The translations under genes were made by a program, and so were the position numbers. From NCBI RefSeq assembly GCF_009688965.1, contig NZ_AP021875.1:5580001-5644000 (forward strand): a stretch of DNA of 64,000 bases. The letters run 5' to 3'. Below the pieces are notes generated by a model. It ran no database searches. It was not told where the DNA came from and saw nothing but the letters and a program-made list of their open reading frames with translations. Below are positions 1-8,828 of the stretch, in pieces. How positions within the stretch are numbered: position 1 is the first letter of the stretch; each line of letters begins with the position of its first letter. This stretch comes from Desulfosarcina widdelii (GTDB lineage: Bacteria; Desulfobacterota; Desulfobacteria; Desulfobacterales; Desulfosarcinaceae).

Positions 1-2539
1 AGAGACGATCCTCTCCCAGGTGTTTGAAGAGCTGTCCCTTGTCGATGCCATAGATTTTGCCGTCGCTGCCGCGTAAAAACTGCTTGGCATGACCGTCGTG
101 ATTGGCTATCAGCCAGTCGAGGACGTGCTCCCGCTGGATTTGCTCGATTTCGAGCGTGGTGAGACCAGTCGGGTCTATTCCGGCGAAGTCAAGCTGAGCT
201 TTGAGATCGGTCCGCCATTTCTGGATGGAACCTAAACGTCCGTTCAGGCGGATGGTGCGGACCTCGACGGCGTCCGGATCGATGAGCCGTCCTATTTTGT
301 ACGCCGCTTCCTCCCCATGGGCGATGAAGTCGTCGCTGGCATGCTCCACAGGCTTGAAGAGCCATCGCTCGCCCTTTTCGTCGGTCCAGAATTCCTTGCT
401 GTGCGCGCCGCCGACCTGCGCCTTGCCTGCATGCTTGAAGCTTTCCGGCTTGCCTTTGTCGACCCATACAGCGTCGGCATCTTCAAACTCAACACCCTTT
501 TTGGTGAAAACGGTTGGCGTCGCTTCCGGTGCCGGAGGCTGCTTAGATGGCTTGGCCTTGACGATCTTTTTCTTGCCGCCGTGTTTCGCTGACCAGGCTG
601 CGTGTTTTGTCTCAATTCCGGCCTTGGCTGCCTGCACCTTTGCCGGATCGGTCTCGGTAAAAATGGTAACCAGCTCGTCCTTGTTGGCCCACTGCCAGTG
701 CTTGACCTTGGTCTCCTTGGCCAGTGTCTTGAGGTCGCCCACCTTCATGGATGCGACCTGATCCTGGAAGAGCTTCTTTTTGAACGCGAGCTCCTTGGCG
801 CGAGATGCCAGCAGCTCCTGGGGCAATTCCGCGCCCCCGGTAATAGCCTTTTCAGCTTCCTTCACCGCGGATAGGAAATCGGCGTACCCCGAAGGTGTGT
901 CGGGCACCACCACCTTGGCGGCCGCCTGATCAAGAGATTCTTTCGCTTTTTTGAGCGCCTCTTTCTTGGCGGCTTCGACCGCTTCCTGCTTGGCCTTTTC
1001 GGCCATTTCCTCGCCGGCGGTTTTTTGTAGAGCCTCGATGAGTTGTTGCTTATTCTTGAGTGGGCCGATGTGGTGCTTCTTCTTGGCCGCGATGAGGGCC
1101 TGGCCCTTCAATCCGGAGTGGTCGATGCCGGGCTCCAATTCATCAAGCAGTTCGATCACGTCCTGTTTGGTCATGTTCAAAGAGACGCCCTTGGTCTTGG
1201 CCATCTCCTTTAGCTCGGCGACGGTCAGGTCCTGCATGCCACCCGACGCCGGGACTTTTTTCAATTGTTCCGCCAACTGCTGGGCTTGTTTTAGCGCCGC
1301 CTGTTTTTCGGCCAGGAGCTTGACCAGGTCATCCTTGGTGCGTAGCAGGCCGATCTTGTGTTCCTTCAGCTTCGCCTTCAGTGCGGCTCCGGTGAGATCC
1401 GAATGGTCGAAGCCCGGCTCGACTTGATCGAGCAGTTTGATGAAGTCGGCCTTGGTGCGGGCGATGGAGACACCGTTCTGCTTCGACAGGGTCTGAAGCT
1501 GTTTCACGGTGAGGGTGTTCAGGTCCGCGACCTCCCCGCTCTCGAAAGCGGCCTTTAGCTTGGTGTCCTCCTTAAATTTCGCCTTTGCTTGTTTTTCGAT
1601 GGCCTGGGGAGGGAGGATGCAGGCATCAGGTTCAGCCGCAGCCTTCGCCCCAAGCTCACCACCGCAAATCACCAGGGGCCAAGCCACCACGCTGGTGCAG
1701 CGACAGTTGGGATGGGCGGGCTGACGGGGAAACCGGCCTGTATCAAAAACCTTTCCGTCCAGCGGGCCACAGATCGGGCAGACCCGTTCATCCTCCATGG
1801 TCATCCACTCGAGCTTGCGGACGCCGACCTGGTTGTGGAACTTGATCCGGCCCTGGTTATGAGCCCGCAGCACCTCGGTGCGTGCGATTACCTCCATGCG
1901 GTACTGGGCCTTGCTGAACACTTTGGAACCCGCGTGGCGGAAGGATTCCGGGTCCTTTACAACACGCCCGAGATCGCGGGCGATGTCTTCGACGCCTTTG
2001 CCGGTGGCGATGCCGTTCATCACGGTCCGCTTGATACCGTCAGCCAATTCTCGGTGGACGTCTCCGGCGAGCACCATGTTGTAGTTGGTCATGAAGTCGA
2101 GAGCGTCGGTATCGACGATGGTGAACACGCGGGTGGCGAGCTTGTCGATGCCTTCGGGAGTCAAGTCACGGTAAAACGGCAGTTGCGCCGCAGCGAATTC
2201 ATCGATGCCGCGGTAGATGCCTTGACGGAAGGAGACTTTCGAAGTCTTTCGGAAGAGCAGTGTTTGGTCGCGGTGAAGTCGGGATGTGGCCTCACGGATA
2301 TCGGCCTGGAGTTTCTTGAGTCCTTCGACAGCGGCCAGCTTGTTGTCGGGAAGCGAGCCGAGGCTTTTATACCGGAGGATGGCGCGGCGGACCTCGTCTT
2401 CGGCGTCGTTAAGCATGGCGGTCAACTCAGCGACCGTTTGCTCCGTGTACAGGTTTCTTGCCCGCACGCTTTGTTCCGTGGCCCGCCGGATGGCCTCGGC
2501 CTGAGAGACGGGTTTTTTCGCCGCGAGCGTATCAATCAT
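1..2539 (-). CDS. MuF-type phage head protein fused to SAP-like repeats and a HipA/PI3K-like kinase domain (3' end outside window)
   Basis: Reading the minus strand from ATG 2539-2537 gives an open frame of 846 codons with no stop before base 1, so the C-terminus is missing. About residues 100-300 look like the phage Mu F/SPP1 gp7 minor head family, ending in the typical Cys/His module (EDERVCPICGPLDGK, then PAHPNCRC). A Lys/Glu-rich middle part (about 350-640) has four or five SAP/Rho-N-like repeats such as LTVKQLQTLSKQNGVS and LTVAELKEMAKTKGVS. The visible C-terminal part has kinase-like motifs: ERWLFKPVEH (a candidate ATP-binding Lys), DWLIANHDGHAKQFL (catalytic-loop-like) and YGIDKGQLF (metal-binding-like). 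The ATG overlaps the portal stop (ATGA), so translation is probably coupled. MuF proteins act in the procapsid and often carry effector domains; the kinase role here is inferred. Confidence 0.8.
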   Translation of the reverse strand, partial: MIDTLAAKKPVSQAEAIRRATEQSVRARNLYTEQTVAELTAMLNDAEDEVRRAILRYKSLGSLPDNKLAAVEGLKKLQADIREATSRLHRDQTLLFRKTSKVSFRQGIYRGIDEFAAAQLPFYRDLTPEGIDKLATRVFTIVDTDALDFMTNYNMVLAGDVHRELADGIKRTVMNGIATGKGVEDIARDLGRVVKDPESFRHAGSKVFSKAQYRMEVIARTEVLRAHNQGRIKFHNQVGVRKLEWMTMEDERVCPICGPLDGKVFDTGRFPRQPAHPNCRCTSVVAWPLVICGGELGAKAAAEPDACILPPQAIEKQAKAKFKEDTKLKAAFESGEVADLNTLTVKQLQTLSKQNGVSIARTKADFIKLLDQVEPGFDHSDLTGAALKAKLKEHKIGLLRTKDDLVKLLAEKQAALKQAQQLAEQLKKVPASGGMQDLTVAELKEMAKTKGVSLNMTKQDVIELLDELEPGIDHSGLKGQALIAAKKKHHIGPLKNKQQLIEALQKTAGEEMAEKAKQEAVEAAKKEALKKAKESLDQAAAKVVVPDTPSGYADFLSAVKEAEKAITGGAELPQELLASRAKELAFKKKLFQDQVASMKVGDLKTLAKETKVKHWQWANKDELVTIFTETDPAKVQAAKAGIETKHAAWSAKHGGKKKIVKAKPSKQPPAPEATPTVFTKKGVEFEDADAVWVDKGKPESFKHAGKAQVGGAHSKEFWTDEKGERWLFKPVEHASDDFIAHGEEAAYKIGRLIDPDAVEVRTIRLNGRLGSIQKWRTDLKAQLDFAGIDPTGLTTLEIEQIQREHVLDWLIANHDGHAKQFLRGSDGKIYGIDKGQLFKHLGEDRL

Positions 2540-4152
2540 TTCTCGCACTCCCGGCAAGCCGTGTTCTTCTCCGGCACCTCACCTTTCTGCTCGGATGGGA
2601 TTTCCGAAGGAATGGTCTTGGCGTCGAAGAAGCGGCACACCGGAGTGTCGAAAGTGGTTTCGTTTCGCTGGACTCGGCAGTGGTTACGTTCGTCATCGAA
2701 ATGCGCGCAGTCGTCACAGACGGCATTCCCTCTGTCGCCTCGGGCGAACGGTCCGGCCCAGGACGCCTCCGTGCGGCTTCCGGTGGGATTCTTTGCCGGA
2801 TCGAGACCGAGCATCTCCTGTGCGGTTTCAACACTCATGATCCCGGCCATGACCATGTCGGCGATGGGCTTGACCTGTTTTTCATCCAGCAGGTCCACCG
2901 AGCGTTTCTCGGTTTCGCGGTTGGCCGATTCGATGTCGGGATCGAGGTCCATCTTGAGTTGGAGACTGGATCGACTGATGAGTTTGCGGTCGTAGAGCTC
3001 GATGAGCAGGCGCTTGAAATCCACCGCATCCGAGAGATCAAGGTCGTTGAACAGGAACTGGAGTGTTTTGTCCTGGTAACCTTTAAGCTCCGCCCAGTCG
3101 TCGAAGATCCAGGAAAGAATGTTCCGCGCGGCCTGTTTGATCTCCCGGATCATCACGAGCATCTTTTGGAGACTGACCGAGGCGGTGGCGAAATTCGGAC
3201 CGTCACCGGTGACCAAAGAACGCGAGAGCCCCAGGGCCACGACAATATCCTCCTTCACCTCCTTGACCTTGTCTTCGACGTTGAGGACTTGGCCCTCGGT
3301 GCCGTGAGTTTCGATCGTGACATAGAAAGGCACGACCAATCCGCTTTTAAGGTCCATCTTGTTGACCATGTTGCGGACCTGTTCCAGCATCTTCTGGTCG
3401 GGCATGACCATCTTCTGGCCGAAAGCGCCGCCGACCTTGAGCAGGCGGAACGGCGTGGCCCAACGTTTTGCGATGGCCTGTTCAGCCCGTCGATAGTCGC
3501 GCAGCAATTCAATGGACTGGAAAGCGGGCAGCACCTGCGAGTTGCCCCGAGATGAAAAGGATGGTGCGTCCCATTTCAGATGGAGCACCTGGTCGACCGG
3601 CAGTTCCAGGCCTTCACCGATTCCGGGATTCTCGTCAGGATATTGGCGGGCTTCCACCATCTGTCCCTGGGCATACTTGACCTTCACGGAAACCGGATTG
3701 ACGCATATGGCCTCTTCCAGGTCCTTGCCGTCCTTGGTGTAGCGCTTGAATCCGACGGCGTCGCCTTTGACAAGCAGTTGAAGAATCATGTCCTTGACGA
3801 ACGCGGAGATGTTCAGGCGGTCGGCGAGGGAACCGGCATCACTTTTCACGTCCTCGTCGTCGCTGGTGATTTTAATTTCATCGCCGACAGCGAAGGTACG
3901 CCATGAGTTGACGCAATTTTTGACGAGCGGCTCTTCGATGTAATACTCCCAGGCTTTGCGCGCCCGTTCCTCCCAGGTTGCGGGTATGGCCTCAATTGCG
4001 CTTACCTTGCTGAAGACCGAAGGGTCCAGGGCCGCCGCCGTAGCCAGCGGTGCGATGACCAATCCATCGGTTGACGGATGGGTCGCGGGTCCGTTGCCAT
4101 CAGCGGTAGTGGCGGTTTCATCTGAAGTTGTGCGCTCGTTTTGTCTCTCCAC
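2536..4152 (-). CDS. Phage portal protein with Cys-rich C-terminal tail
   Basis: This 538-residue protein matches tailed-phage portals, the dodecameric vertex through which DNA is packaged. Support comes from the fold-typical stretch about residues 70-420 (for example DQVLHLKWDAPSFSSRGNS and DIVVALGLSRSLVTGDG), the length, and the position between large terminase and MuF protein, which is the standard packaging order. The first 45 residues are low-complexity. The last 80 residues are unusual: CDDCAHFDDERNHC, then TPVCRFF and a terminal ACRECEK give seven Cys and a His that could form a small zinc-binding module, which ordinary portals lack. The stop overlaps the start of the next gene by ATGA. 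A 126-base gap separates it from the terminase. Confidence 0.88.
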   Translation of the reverse strand: MERQNERTTSDETATTADGNGPATHPSTDGLVIAPLATAAALDPSVFSKVSAIEAIPATWEERARKAWEYYIEEPLVKNCVNSWRTFAVGDEIKITSDDEDVKSDAGSLADRLNISAFVKDMILQLLVKGDAVGFKRYTKDGKDLEEAICVNPVSVKVKYAQGQMVEARQYPDENPGIGEGLELPVDQVLHLKWDAPSFSSRGNSQVLPAFQSIELLRDYRRAEQAIAKRWATPFRLLKVGGAFGQKMVMPDQKMLEQVRNMVNKMDLKSGLVVPFYVTIETHGTEGQVLNVEDKVKEVKEDIVVALGLSRSLVTGDGPNFATASVSLQKMLVMIREIKQAARNILSWIFDDWAELKGYQDKTLQFLFNDLDLSDAVDFKRLLIELYDRKLISRSSLQLKMDLDPDIESANRETEKRSVDLLDEKQVKPIADMVMAGIMSVETAQEMLGLDPAKNPTGSRTEASWAGPFARGDRGNAVCDDCAHFDDERNHCRVQRNETTFDTPVCRFFDAKTIPSEIPSEQKGEVPEKNTACRECEK

Positions 4153-4278
4153 TAGTGTCCTCGCGTTTTCTTGGCCTGTGGGCGCGACATCTGCGCCGTA
4201 GGGCGAGATGAAGCTCGTCCTGGGGTTATCTACCGGAGGCGGGAAAGAAACGTCGGTTGGGCGGGATATAATGTCGGT

Positions 4279-7035
4279 TCAGATAAACACCGGGTCCGTC
4301 AGGATGGGTACCAGAGAAACGGTCTCCTCCCCGACCTGATCGAGGTTGGCCTGTTCCCGGGCCAGCAGCGCACAGCGTACTGCGTCGATAATGTGGTCGT
4401 TGCCCTTGGAATAGATAACCCGGCCGTCACGCAACGTGTAGGTGTGGGTGGTAAATTGGTCCTCCAATTCCAGATCCTCCGCCGGCAAGACGATCTGCCG
4501 ACGCTGGAGCGCTCCGTTGATGAGGCTGGTCATGAACTCCTTGGTCCGCTTTCTTATCTCTTTTCCATCGCGCACGGCCAGGGTTGTCATCCCTCCGAAA
4601 TCGTAGCCGCGCAATCGGCCTTCCAACAGGAGGTCTTTGTATTTGTCCAGGGTGTGAAGCTCCTGCACCACGGCCAGACCGTTGCCGCCGTTGTCCACTC
4701 CGATGCCCGTGGCGGTGTAATATCGGTCCAGTAGCGCGATGGTCTGGGCGATGTGCGGGTAGGCCACGTGTTTCATATGAACACGCAGGACGAGTTTAAT
4801 GATTCTGCGCTCGCCCAGTTCCAGCTCCTGGAACACGACGAGTTCGGTCGGATCGTTGGTATAGCCAAGGTCGCCGCCGATCCAGAACACGCCTGTCTGG
4901 GGTACAAGGTTGAGTTGCGCCTCCAGCCGGTCGTGCGATTCTTCTTCGGTATCGCAACCACTCAGCTCTTCACCCGTGACAACCACTTTCTGATATTCCA
5001 GAAGTTCCTGGCGGCAGAAATTCAGATATTCAATGTTGAAGGCCGCATACGACGGCTTGCCGTGTTCGCCGGCCACTTCATGCTGCCACCCGGCGCTGTC
5101 CCGGCCACCATAAAACTCCAACAGTTCCGCTTCACGTTCCTCAGACCATATTGGGTTGAGCCAGGAGGGCCAGCGAAACACCTTAAACTGCGTCGAGGTG
5201 GTCAGACGATAGTATGTGCTGTTCCGCATCCCGTTCGGTGTGGAATAGATTCGCAGCTTACCTCCGGATTTCAAACACTGGCGCAGCGCCTTCCATGCCC
5301 GCTCCGTGAGCCAGGCCCCTTCGTCCACCCAGACGCGTTCGACGTGAAGCGAGCGGAAAGCGTCGCCGTATGCTCCGGCCGGGCGAAAATAGAGAATCGC
5401 GCCGTTGGTGAATTCGAGCCGGAAGTATGGTTTACGGTGGATCTTGGGCTTGCCGTATTTGGTCAGAGCGATGCTGGCCATGAGATCCGGATTGGCCTCC
5501 AGTTGAAACTCGATCTCCTCGGCAATGCTGTCGAGATGCCCCTGGTGCGGTGCGGCGATCAATCCCTGGCCGCCGCGGGTGGTAAAGGCGAAGTGGAGCG
5601 CATCGGTAGAGAGCACGATGCTGTTGTGAACGATAATGTCGTTGGCCACGAAATTGTGGTATTCCGGGACGGACAGGTCGAAGGTTGGTTGCTGTCCGGC
5701 AAATTCAATTTCAGATACCTGGTCCCAATGGATGTCAGCAGCGGCCATTTCAAACAGCTCGTTGTCCATAGTATTTTCGGCGTATGCTAAAACCGTGGCT
5801 CGCATGGGTGAGTAACTATTCAGCCGGATACGTCGGTTTGGAGATCCGGTTATCTGCACAGTGGAAACCCCGCCTTTCTTCAACCTGTTAATACGTGGAG
5901 CCACAAGCCCGGCGGGGATACGGTCATGCGCATTCATTGGATTGCCTGGCTGCTGCAAGGCGAATTCTTCAAGACACGCCCCTTTGATTCCTGTCATTCC
6001 GATGTTTCGTATGAAGCGATCCATATGGGACCAGGACCGAATTTCCACGTTCCAATAAGGTTTGCCTCCTACATCCCTCGATCTGAGCGAAGAAACGATT
6101 CCAAACCTCAGGAGAAGGTGCTTGATGCCCTCGGCCAACTCAAATGAAGCAGAACAGTAACCAATCTCAGACGATCCCTGCCGGGCGTTATGGTACCAGC
6201 CATCACAGGCAAATAGTCGCGACAAAAAAAGGGAGATCTGCCGAAGTGAAGAGGAAAAAACAATTGTCGGAATTTTCTTCTGGGCACTTGTTTTTCCCAT
6301 CAGGCCATGCCTTTTCAGCCACCTGATGCATTGATTCTTCACTCCGGTCTGGCAGGTCGAAACCCTGTATCGATACCTTCCCGACGGCACAACGAACAAC
6401 TCCGGAAATACCGCTTCGGCGCTGGCCCTGAACTCGTCAACCAAAACAGGATCTTCCTTGGTGAAGACTGCCGCACCATAACCAATCCCGCCGTCTGCAA
6501 TGAAAAACGCCAGCAGTTTCAACTCATCATCGTTGATGCTGTCATTTTCCTCCACCTGAGTATGAATCCGGGAAGGAACAGCAATCCAATGGCCAGGTTC
6601 AAGAACACCAAGCGTCTTCCAGCCCTTATCGGTAAGGAAAGGGTGGTTTGAAGTCGCGACGACCGTTCTCCCCAGCTTTGTCGTCAATCGCCAACATGAT
6701 TTTTCTCCGTTTGAAAGAATCCGGTAGGAAGAACTGATGTGTAATTTCTGATCAGGCCCCAAAACTGATATGTCCCGCCCAGAGGTCAACATATCCAACC
6801 TAATGCGTTCTCCAGTGGAACAGTCGGTAACCAGTGTTTCACCGCTCAAGCACTTGCCGACGTCACGTCCATCCAGGTGGATAATGTTCTTGTCCGGGCA
6901 AAGCAGGTCCTCCACCTGGTGCGGCCAGTATGTTCTTCGGCTACCGTCGCGATTGCCCAGGTATGCCTGACCCCAGAGCACGGGATCGGCCAGAGTCTGA
7001 GCCAGCTTGCGGTCCTTGGCGGATATCCGCGCCAT
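4279..7035 (-). CDS. Phage terminase large subunit interrupted by an intein in its P-loop
   Basis: The 918-residue precursor has terminase sequence at both ends: residues 1-61 (through HLDGRDVGK) and 472-918 (SIVLSTDALHFAF onward). The spliced product would be 508 residues, normal for a large terminase. The N-extein ends in GRDVGK and the C-extein starts with Ser, so the Walker A motif GRDVGKS forms only after splicing. RVWVDEGAWL looks like Walker B. The C-terminal part has nuclease-type acidic motifs (IGGDLGYTNDPTELVV, GVDNGGNGLAVV). The enzyme cuts concatemeric phage DNA and pumps it into proheads through the portal encoded next. The start codon overlaps the stop of a small membrane-protein frame upstream (TGATG). 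Confidence 0.92.
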   Translation of the reverse strand: MARISAKDRKLAQTLADPVLWGQAYLGNRDGSRRTYWPHQVEDLLCPDKNIIHLDGRDVGKCLSGETLVTDCSTGERIRLDMLTSGRDISVLGPDQKLHISSSYRILSNGEKSCWRLTTKLGRTVVATSNHPFLTDKGWKTLGVLEPGHWIAVPSRIHTQVEENDSINDDELKLLAFFIADGGIGYGAAVFTKEDPVLVDEFRASAEAVFPELFVVPSGRYRYRVSTCQTGVKNQCIRWLKRHGLMGKTSAQKKIPTIVFSSSLRQISLFLSRLFACDGWYHNARQGSSEIGYCSASFELAEGIKHLLLRFGIVSSLRSRDVGGKPYWNVEIRSWSHMDRFIRNIGMTGIKGACLEEFALQQPGNPMNAHDRIPAGLVAPRINRLKKGGVSTVQITGSPNRRIRLNSYSPMRATVLAYAENTMDNELFEMAAADIHWDQVSEIEFAGQQPTFDLSVPEYHNFVANDIIVHNSIVLSTDALHFAFTTRGGQGLIAAPHQGHLDSIAEEIEFQLEANPDLMASIALTKYGKPKIHRKPYFRLEFTNGAILYFRPAGAYGDAFRSLHVERVWVDEGAWLTERAWKALRQCLKSGGKLRIYSTPNGMRNSTYYRLTTSTQFKVFRWPSWLNPIWSEEREAELLEFYGGRDSAGWQHEVAGEHGKPSYAAFNIEYLNFCRQELLEYQKVVVTGEELSGCDTEEESHDRLEAQLNLVPQTGVFWIGGDLGYTNDPTELVVFQELELGERRIIKLVLRVHMKHVAYPHIAQTIALLDRYYTATGIGVDNGGNGLAVVQELHTLDKYKDLLLEGRLRGYDFGGMTTLAVRDGKEIRKRTKEFMTSLINGALQRRQIVLPAEDLELEDQFTTHTYTLRDGRVIYSKGNDHIIDAVRCALLAREQANLDQVGEETVSLVPILTDPVFI
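5623..6852 (-). other. Intein (410 residues) with LAGLIDADG homing endonuclease, inside the terminase gene
   Basis: Residues 62-471 of the terminase precursor form an intein. It starts with Cys (CLSGETLVTD, block A) and has the block B motif TSNHPFLTDKGW. It ends in FVANDIIVHN with the terminal His-Asn, followed by Ser as the +1 residue. Two dodecapeptide-like motifs, LLAFFIADGGIGYG and LSRLFACDGWYHN, mark a LAGLIDADG-type endonuclease. All splicing residues I can see (Cys1, block B His, His-Asn, Ser+1) are present, so it is probably active. It sits exactly between Lys and Ser of the P-loop, a favoured and highly conserved intein site in packaging ATPases. Confidence 0.93.
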
Positions 7036-7226
7036 CAGGTCAACCTATCCATAAAAAAAGCCCACGGTACCGTTTCAGCTAATATGGCCAAGGAAGCTGC
7101 TAAAATCGCAACTACGATGACCCGCAATATAAGCTCCAATTCCTTTTTCACGAATGCCGTCCTCGCACTGTAAATATTTGTACATTCTTTAAGTAACCTG
7201 TGAATACGCCTTGACTTCCTTCGCAC
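7035..7226 (-). CDS. Small single-pass membrane protein, function unknown
   Basis: This 63-residue frame has a basic N-terminus (MRRKSRRIHRLLKE) followed by one long hydrophobic segment (LILRVIVVAILAASLAILAE), so it would be a type II-like inner-membrane peptide. Its stop overlaps the terminase start (TGATG), which suggests translational coupling and is the best argument that it is real. Holin-like or superinfection-type roles are possible for such peptides beside phage genes, but nothing in the sequence decides this. The start codon is uncertain. It faces the plus-strand integration module across about 80 bases. Confidence 0.4.
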   Translation of the reverse strand: MRRKSRRIHRLLKECTNIYSARTAFVKKELELILRVIVVAILAASLAILAETVPWAFFMDRLT

Positions 7227-7306
7227 ACGAAGCCTGTATGTGGATGTGTAATAACATTGAAAATCAATGTGTTATAGAAATTTACAAACAATAACGGAGA
7301 CAAGCC

Positions 7307-7498
7307 ATGCACCGCAGGACCAGCAATAAAGACGCCCAGAAGGCATATCGAAAAAAACAGGAAGAGATCACAAACCTGATGGTCAACATCCAGAGAAAGC
7401 TGAGACGGCATGCCGGGGAATCCGTTCATTGGGGTCACGTTGGCGACCTTGGTCATGTTGAAGAGCTGCTTGGCCAGATCGATGAGTTCCTTGGATAA
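7307..7498 (+). CDS. Small basic hypothetical protein at head of integrase module
   Basis: A 63-residue protein with a Lys/Arg/Gln-rich N-terminal half (TSNKDAQKAYRKKQEEITNLM) that should form a helix. It starts at ATG 7307 behind GGAG (ACGGAGACAAGCC). It lies 30 bases upstream of the SAM-like gene and is probably the first gene of the three-gene integration operon. I do not recognise the family. Its size and position are compatible with an excisionase or recombination-directionality factor, but no helix-turn-helix is evident. Confidence 0.55.
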   Translation: MHRRTSNKDAQKAYRKKQEEITNLMVNIQRKLRRHAGESVHWGHVGDLGHVEELLGQIDEFLG

Positions 7499-7528
7499 AT
7501 CAACATCAACAAAAAAGGAGGCACTATT

Positions 7529-7933
7529 ATGATGGAATCTACACTGCATGAGGCCGCGGAGGCCTACATCGAACATCTGAGGTCCCAGGGTAAGACAGAG
7601 CGTACGCTTTATACCTACAACAAGGATCTCCAACAGATCGAAGCCTTCTTCGGTGCTGAGCGAAAGCTCACCAGCATCCTCGTTCCCCACGTTGGGAAAT
7701 TCTTCAAATCCGATGCGCTCCTGAAAATGCCAAACGGAAAGGAACGGGCCAAGCCCACGGTGGATAAGACCAAGCGCGTGCTGCGCATGTTTCTTATCTG
7801 GGCCAAAGAGACCGGTCGCATCGATAAACTGCCTCTGCCCAAGGGAACTCGCATGGGCCGGAGCGTAAAGAAAGGAGACAAGAATAATGACGAACACAGC
7901 CGACAGTCCGCTCCGACTCCTGCCCAGGCCTGA
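7529..7933 (+). CDS. Orphan SAM-like (integrase core-binding) DNA-binding protein
   Basis: The 134 residues resemble the N-terminal core-binding domain of tyrosine recombinases (HEAAEAYIEHLRSQGKTERT, LYTYNKDLQQIEAFFG, RVLRMFLIWAKETGRID) but stop before any catalytic domain. It starts after a strong AGGAGG and overlaps the full-length recombinase gene by 47 bases in another frame, so the two are translated together. The protein may be an accessory arm- or core-site binding factor for the recombinase, or the relic of a second recombinase. Recombinase-in-trio elements have similar overlapping genes, but those encode complete enzymes. Confidence 0.7.
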   Translation: MMESTLHEAAEAYIEHLRSQGKTERTLYTYNKDLQQIEAFFGAERKLTSILVPHVGKFFKSDALLKMPNGKERAKPTVDKTKRVLRMFLIWAKETGRIDKLPLPKGTRMGRSVKKGDKNNDEHSRQSAPTPAQA

Positions 7934-8828
7934 GCCTTTCGAGCAGGCGGTGGAAGCCTTCAGTAGAAAGCTCGCCGCCGAAGGGCGCTCGCCGAACACA
8001 ATCAGCGCATACCTGCGAGACCTGAAATGCTTCGCCGGGGTGCTGATAGCCAGGCATCCCGGAGTGACCATCAGCCAGGTAACGCCAGGCATGATGGACG
8101 ATGCGCTGACGGCACCGGCGGTTTTGCGCACCGTTTCAAGCACTCCTCGCTCACCGGCTTCACTCCACCGCTTTAAAGCGGCGGTCAGGTCCTTCTTCAC
8201 CTGGCTGGAGGAGACCGGCCAAGCCTCGGAGAATCCCGCCAGGTTAGTAAGGCTGGGCAGGCTTCCACGCAATCCGCCGGTTTTTCTCACGGAAGCGGAA
8301 AAACGCCGCTTGCTCAAGGAACTCCGCGGCCGCTCAAACGTGATAGCTCGACGGGACCGGGTCATTATCGAGCTGTTCCTCGGCACCGGTATCCGGCTGC
8401 AGGAGCTTGTCGACCTGGACATCGATGACGTTGACCTTGACACTAAGCATTTGCACGTCCGCGCTAAGGGCGATGTTCCACAGGTGAAATTCTTGAAGTC
8501 CAAGATTCGCTCCCTCTTACGCGGTTACCTGAAAGAACGCCGCCATCAGGGCGATGGGGAATGCCAGGCGCTGTTCCTCTCCAACCGCGGGACACGCCTT
8601 TCTCCGGGGCAGGTGGCCAACCGTGTCAAACACTGGCTGACCAAGGCCGGCATCGATAAGGGCATTAGCCCGCACGGGCTGCGGCATACTTTCGCCACCC
8701 ACCTGTATGCGGCCACCTCCGATCTGCTCGTGGTCAAGCGCGCGCTCGGACACCAGGACATTTCGACCACCGAGATCTACACTCACCTGGTGGACAATGC
8801 CTTGGAGGAAGCCATCGAACGGCTTTGA
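7887..8828 (+). CDS. Tyrosine recombinase / phage-type integrase (XerC/D-like)
   Basis: The 313 residues contain a SAM-like N-domain (about 12-100, SRKLAAEGRSPNTISAYLRD) and a complete catalytic domain (about 125-310). Catalytic residues seen are Arg in GTGIRLQELVDLD, Lys in HVRAKGD, His-x-x-Arg in HGLRHTFATHL, His in LGHQDISTTE and the nucleophile Tyr in EIYTHL. It should catalyse site-specific integration or excision through a 3'-phosphotyrosine intermediate. It starts after AAGGAGACAAGAATA and overlaps the SAM-like gene. Being on the opposite strand to the packaging genes, it may be the integrase of this prophage remnant or belong to a separate element. Confidence 0.9.
   Translation: MTNTADSPLRLLPRPEPFEQAVEAFSRKLAAEGRSPNTISAYLRDLKCFAGVLIARHPGVTISQVTPGMMDDALTAPAVLRTVSSTPRSPASLHRFKAAVRSFFTWLEETGQASENPARLVRLGRLPRNPPVFLTEAEKRRLLKELRGRSNVIARRDRVIIELFLGTGIRLQELVDLDIDDVDLDTKHLHVRAKGDVPQVKFLKSKIRSLLRGYLKERRHQGDGECQALFLSNRGTRLSPGQVANRVKHWLTKAGIDKGISPHGLRHTFATHLYAATSDLLVVKRALGHQDISTTEIYTHLVDNALEEAIERL

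Noticed and set aside
1589..3555. Two long plus-strand frames (468 and 365 codons)
   Set aside because: They lie opposite the MuF and portal genes, show Arg/Gly/His-rich shadow composition, and lack family motifs and ribosome-binding sites.
4753..5790. 345-codon plus-strand frame
   Set aside because: It is antisense to the terminase and intein, whose motifs are unambiguous on the other strand.
7148..8503. 451-codon minus-strand frame
   Set aside because: It is antisense to the integrase module, which has complete catalytic motifs and good ribosome-binding sites.
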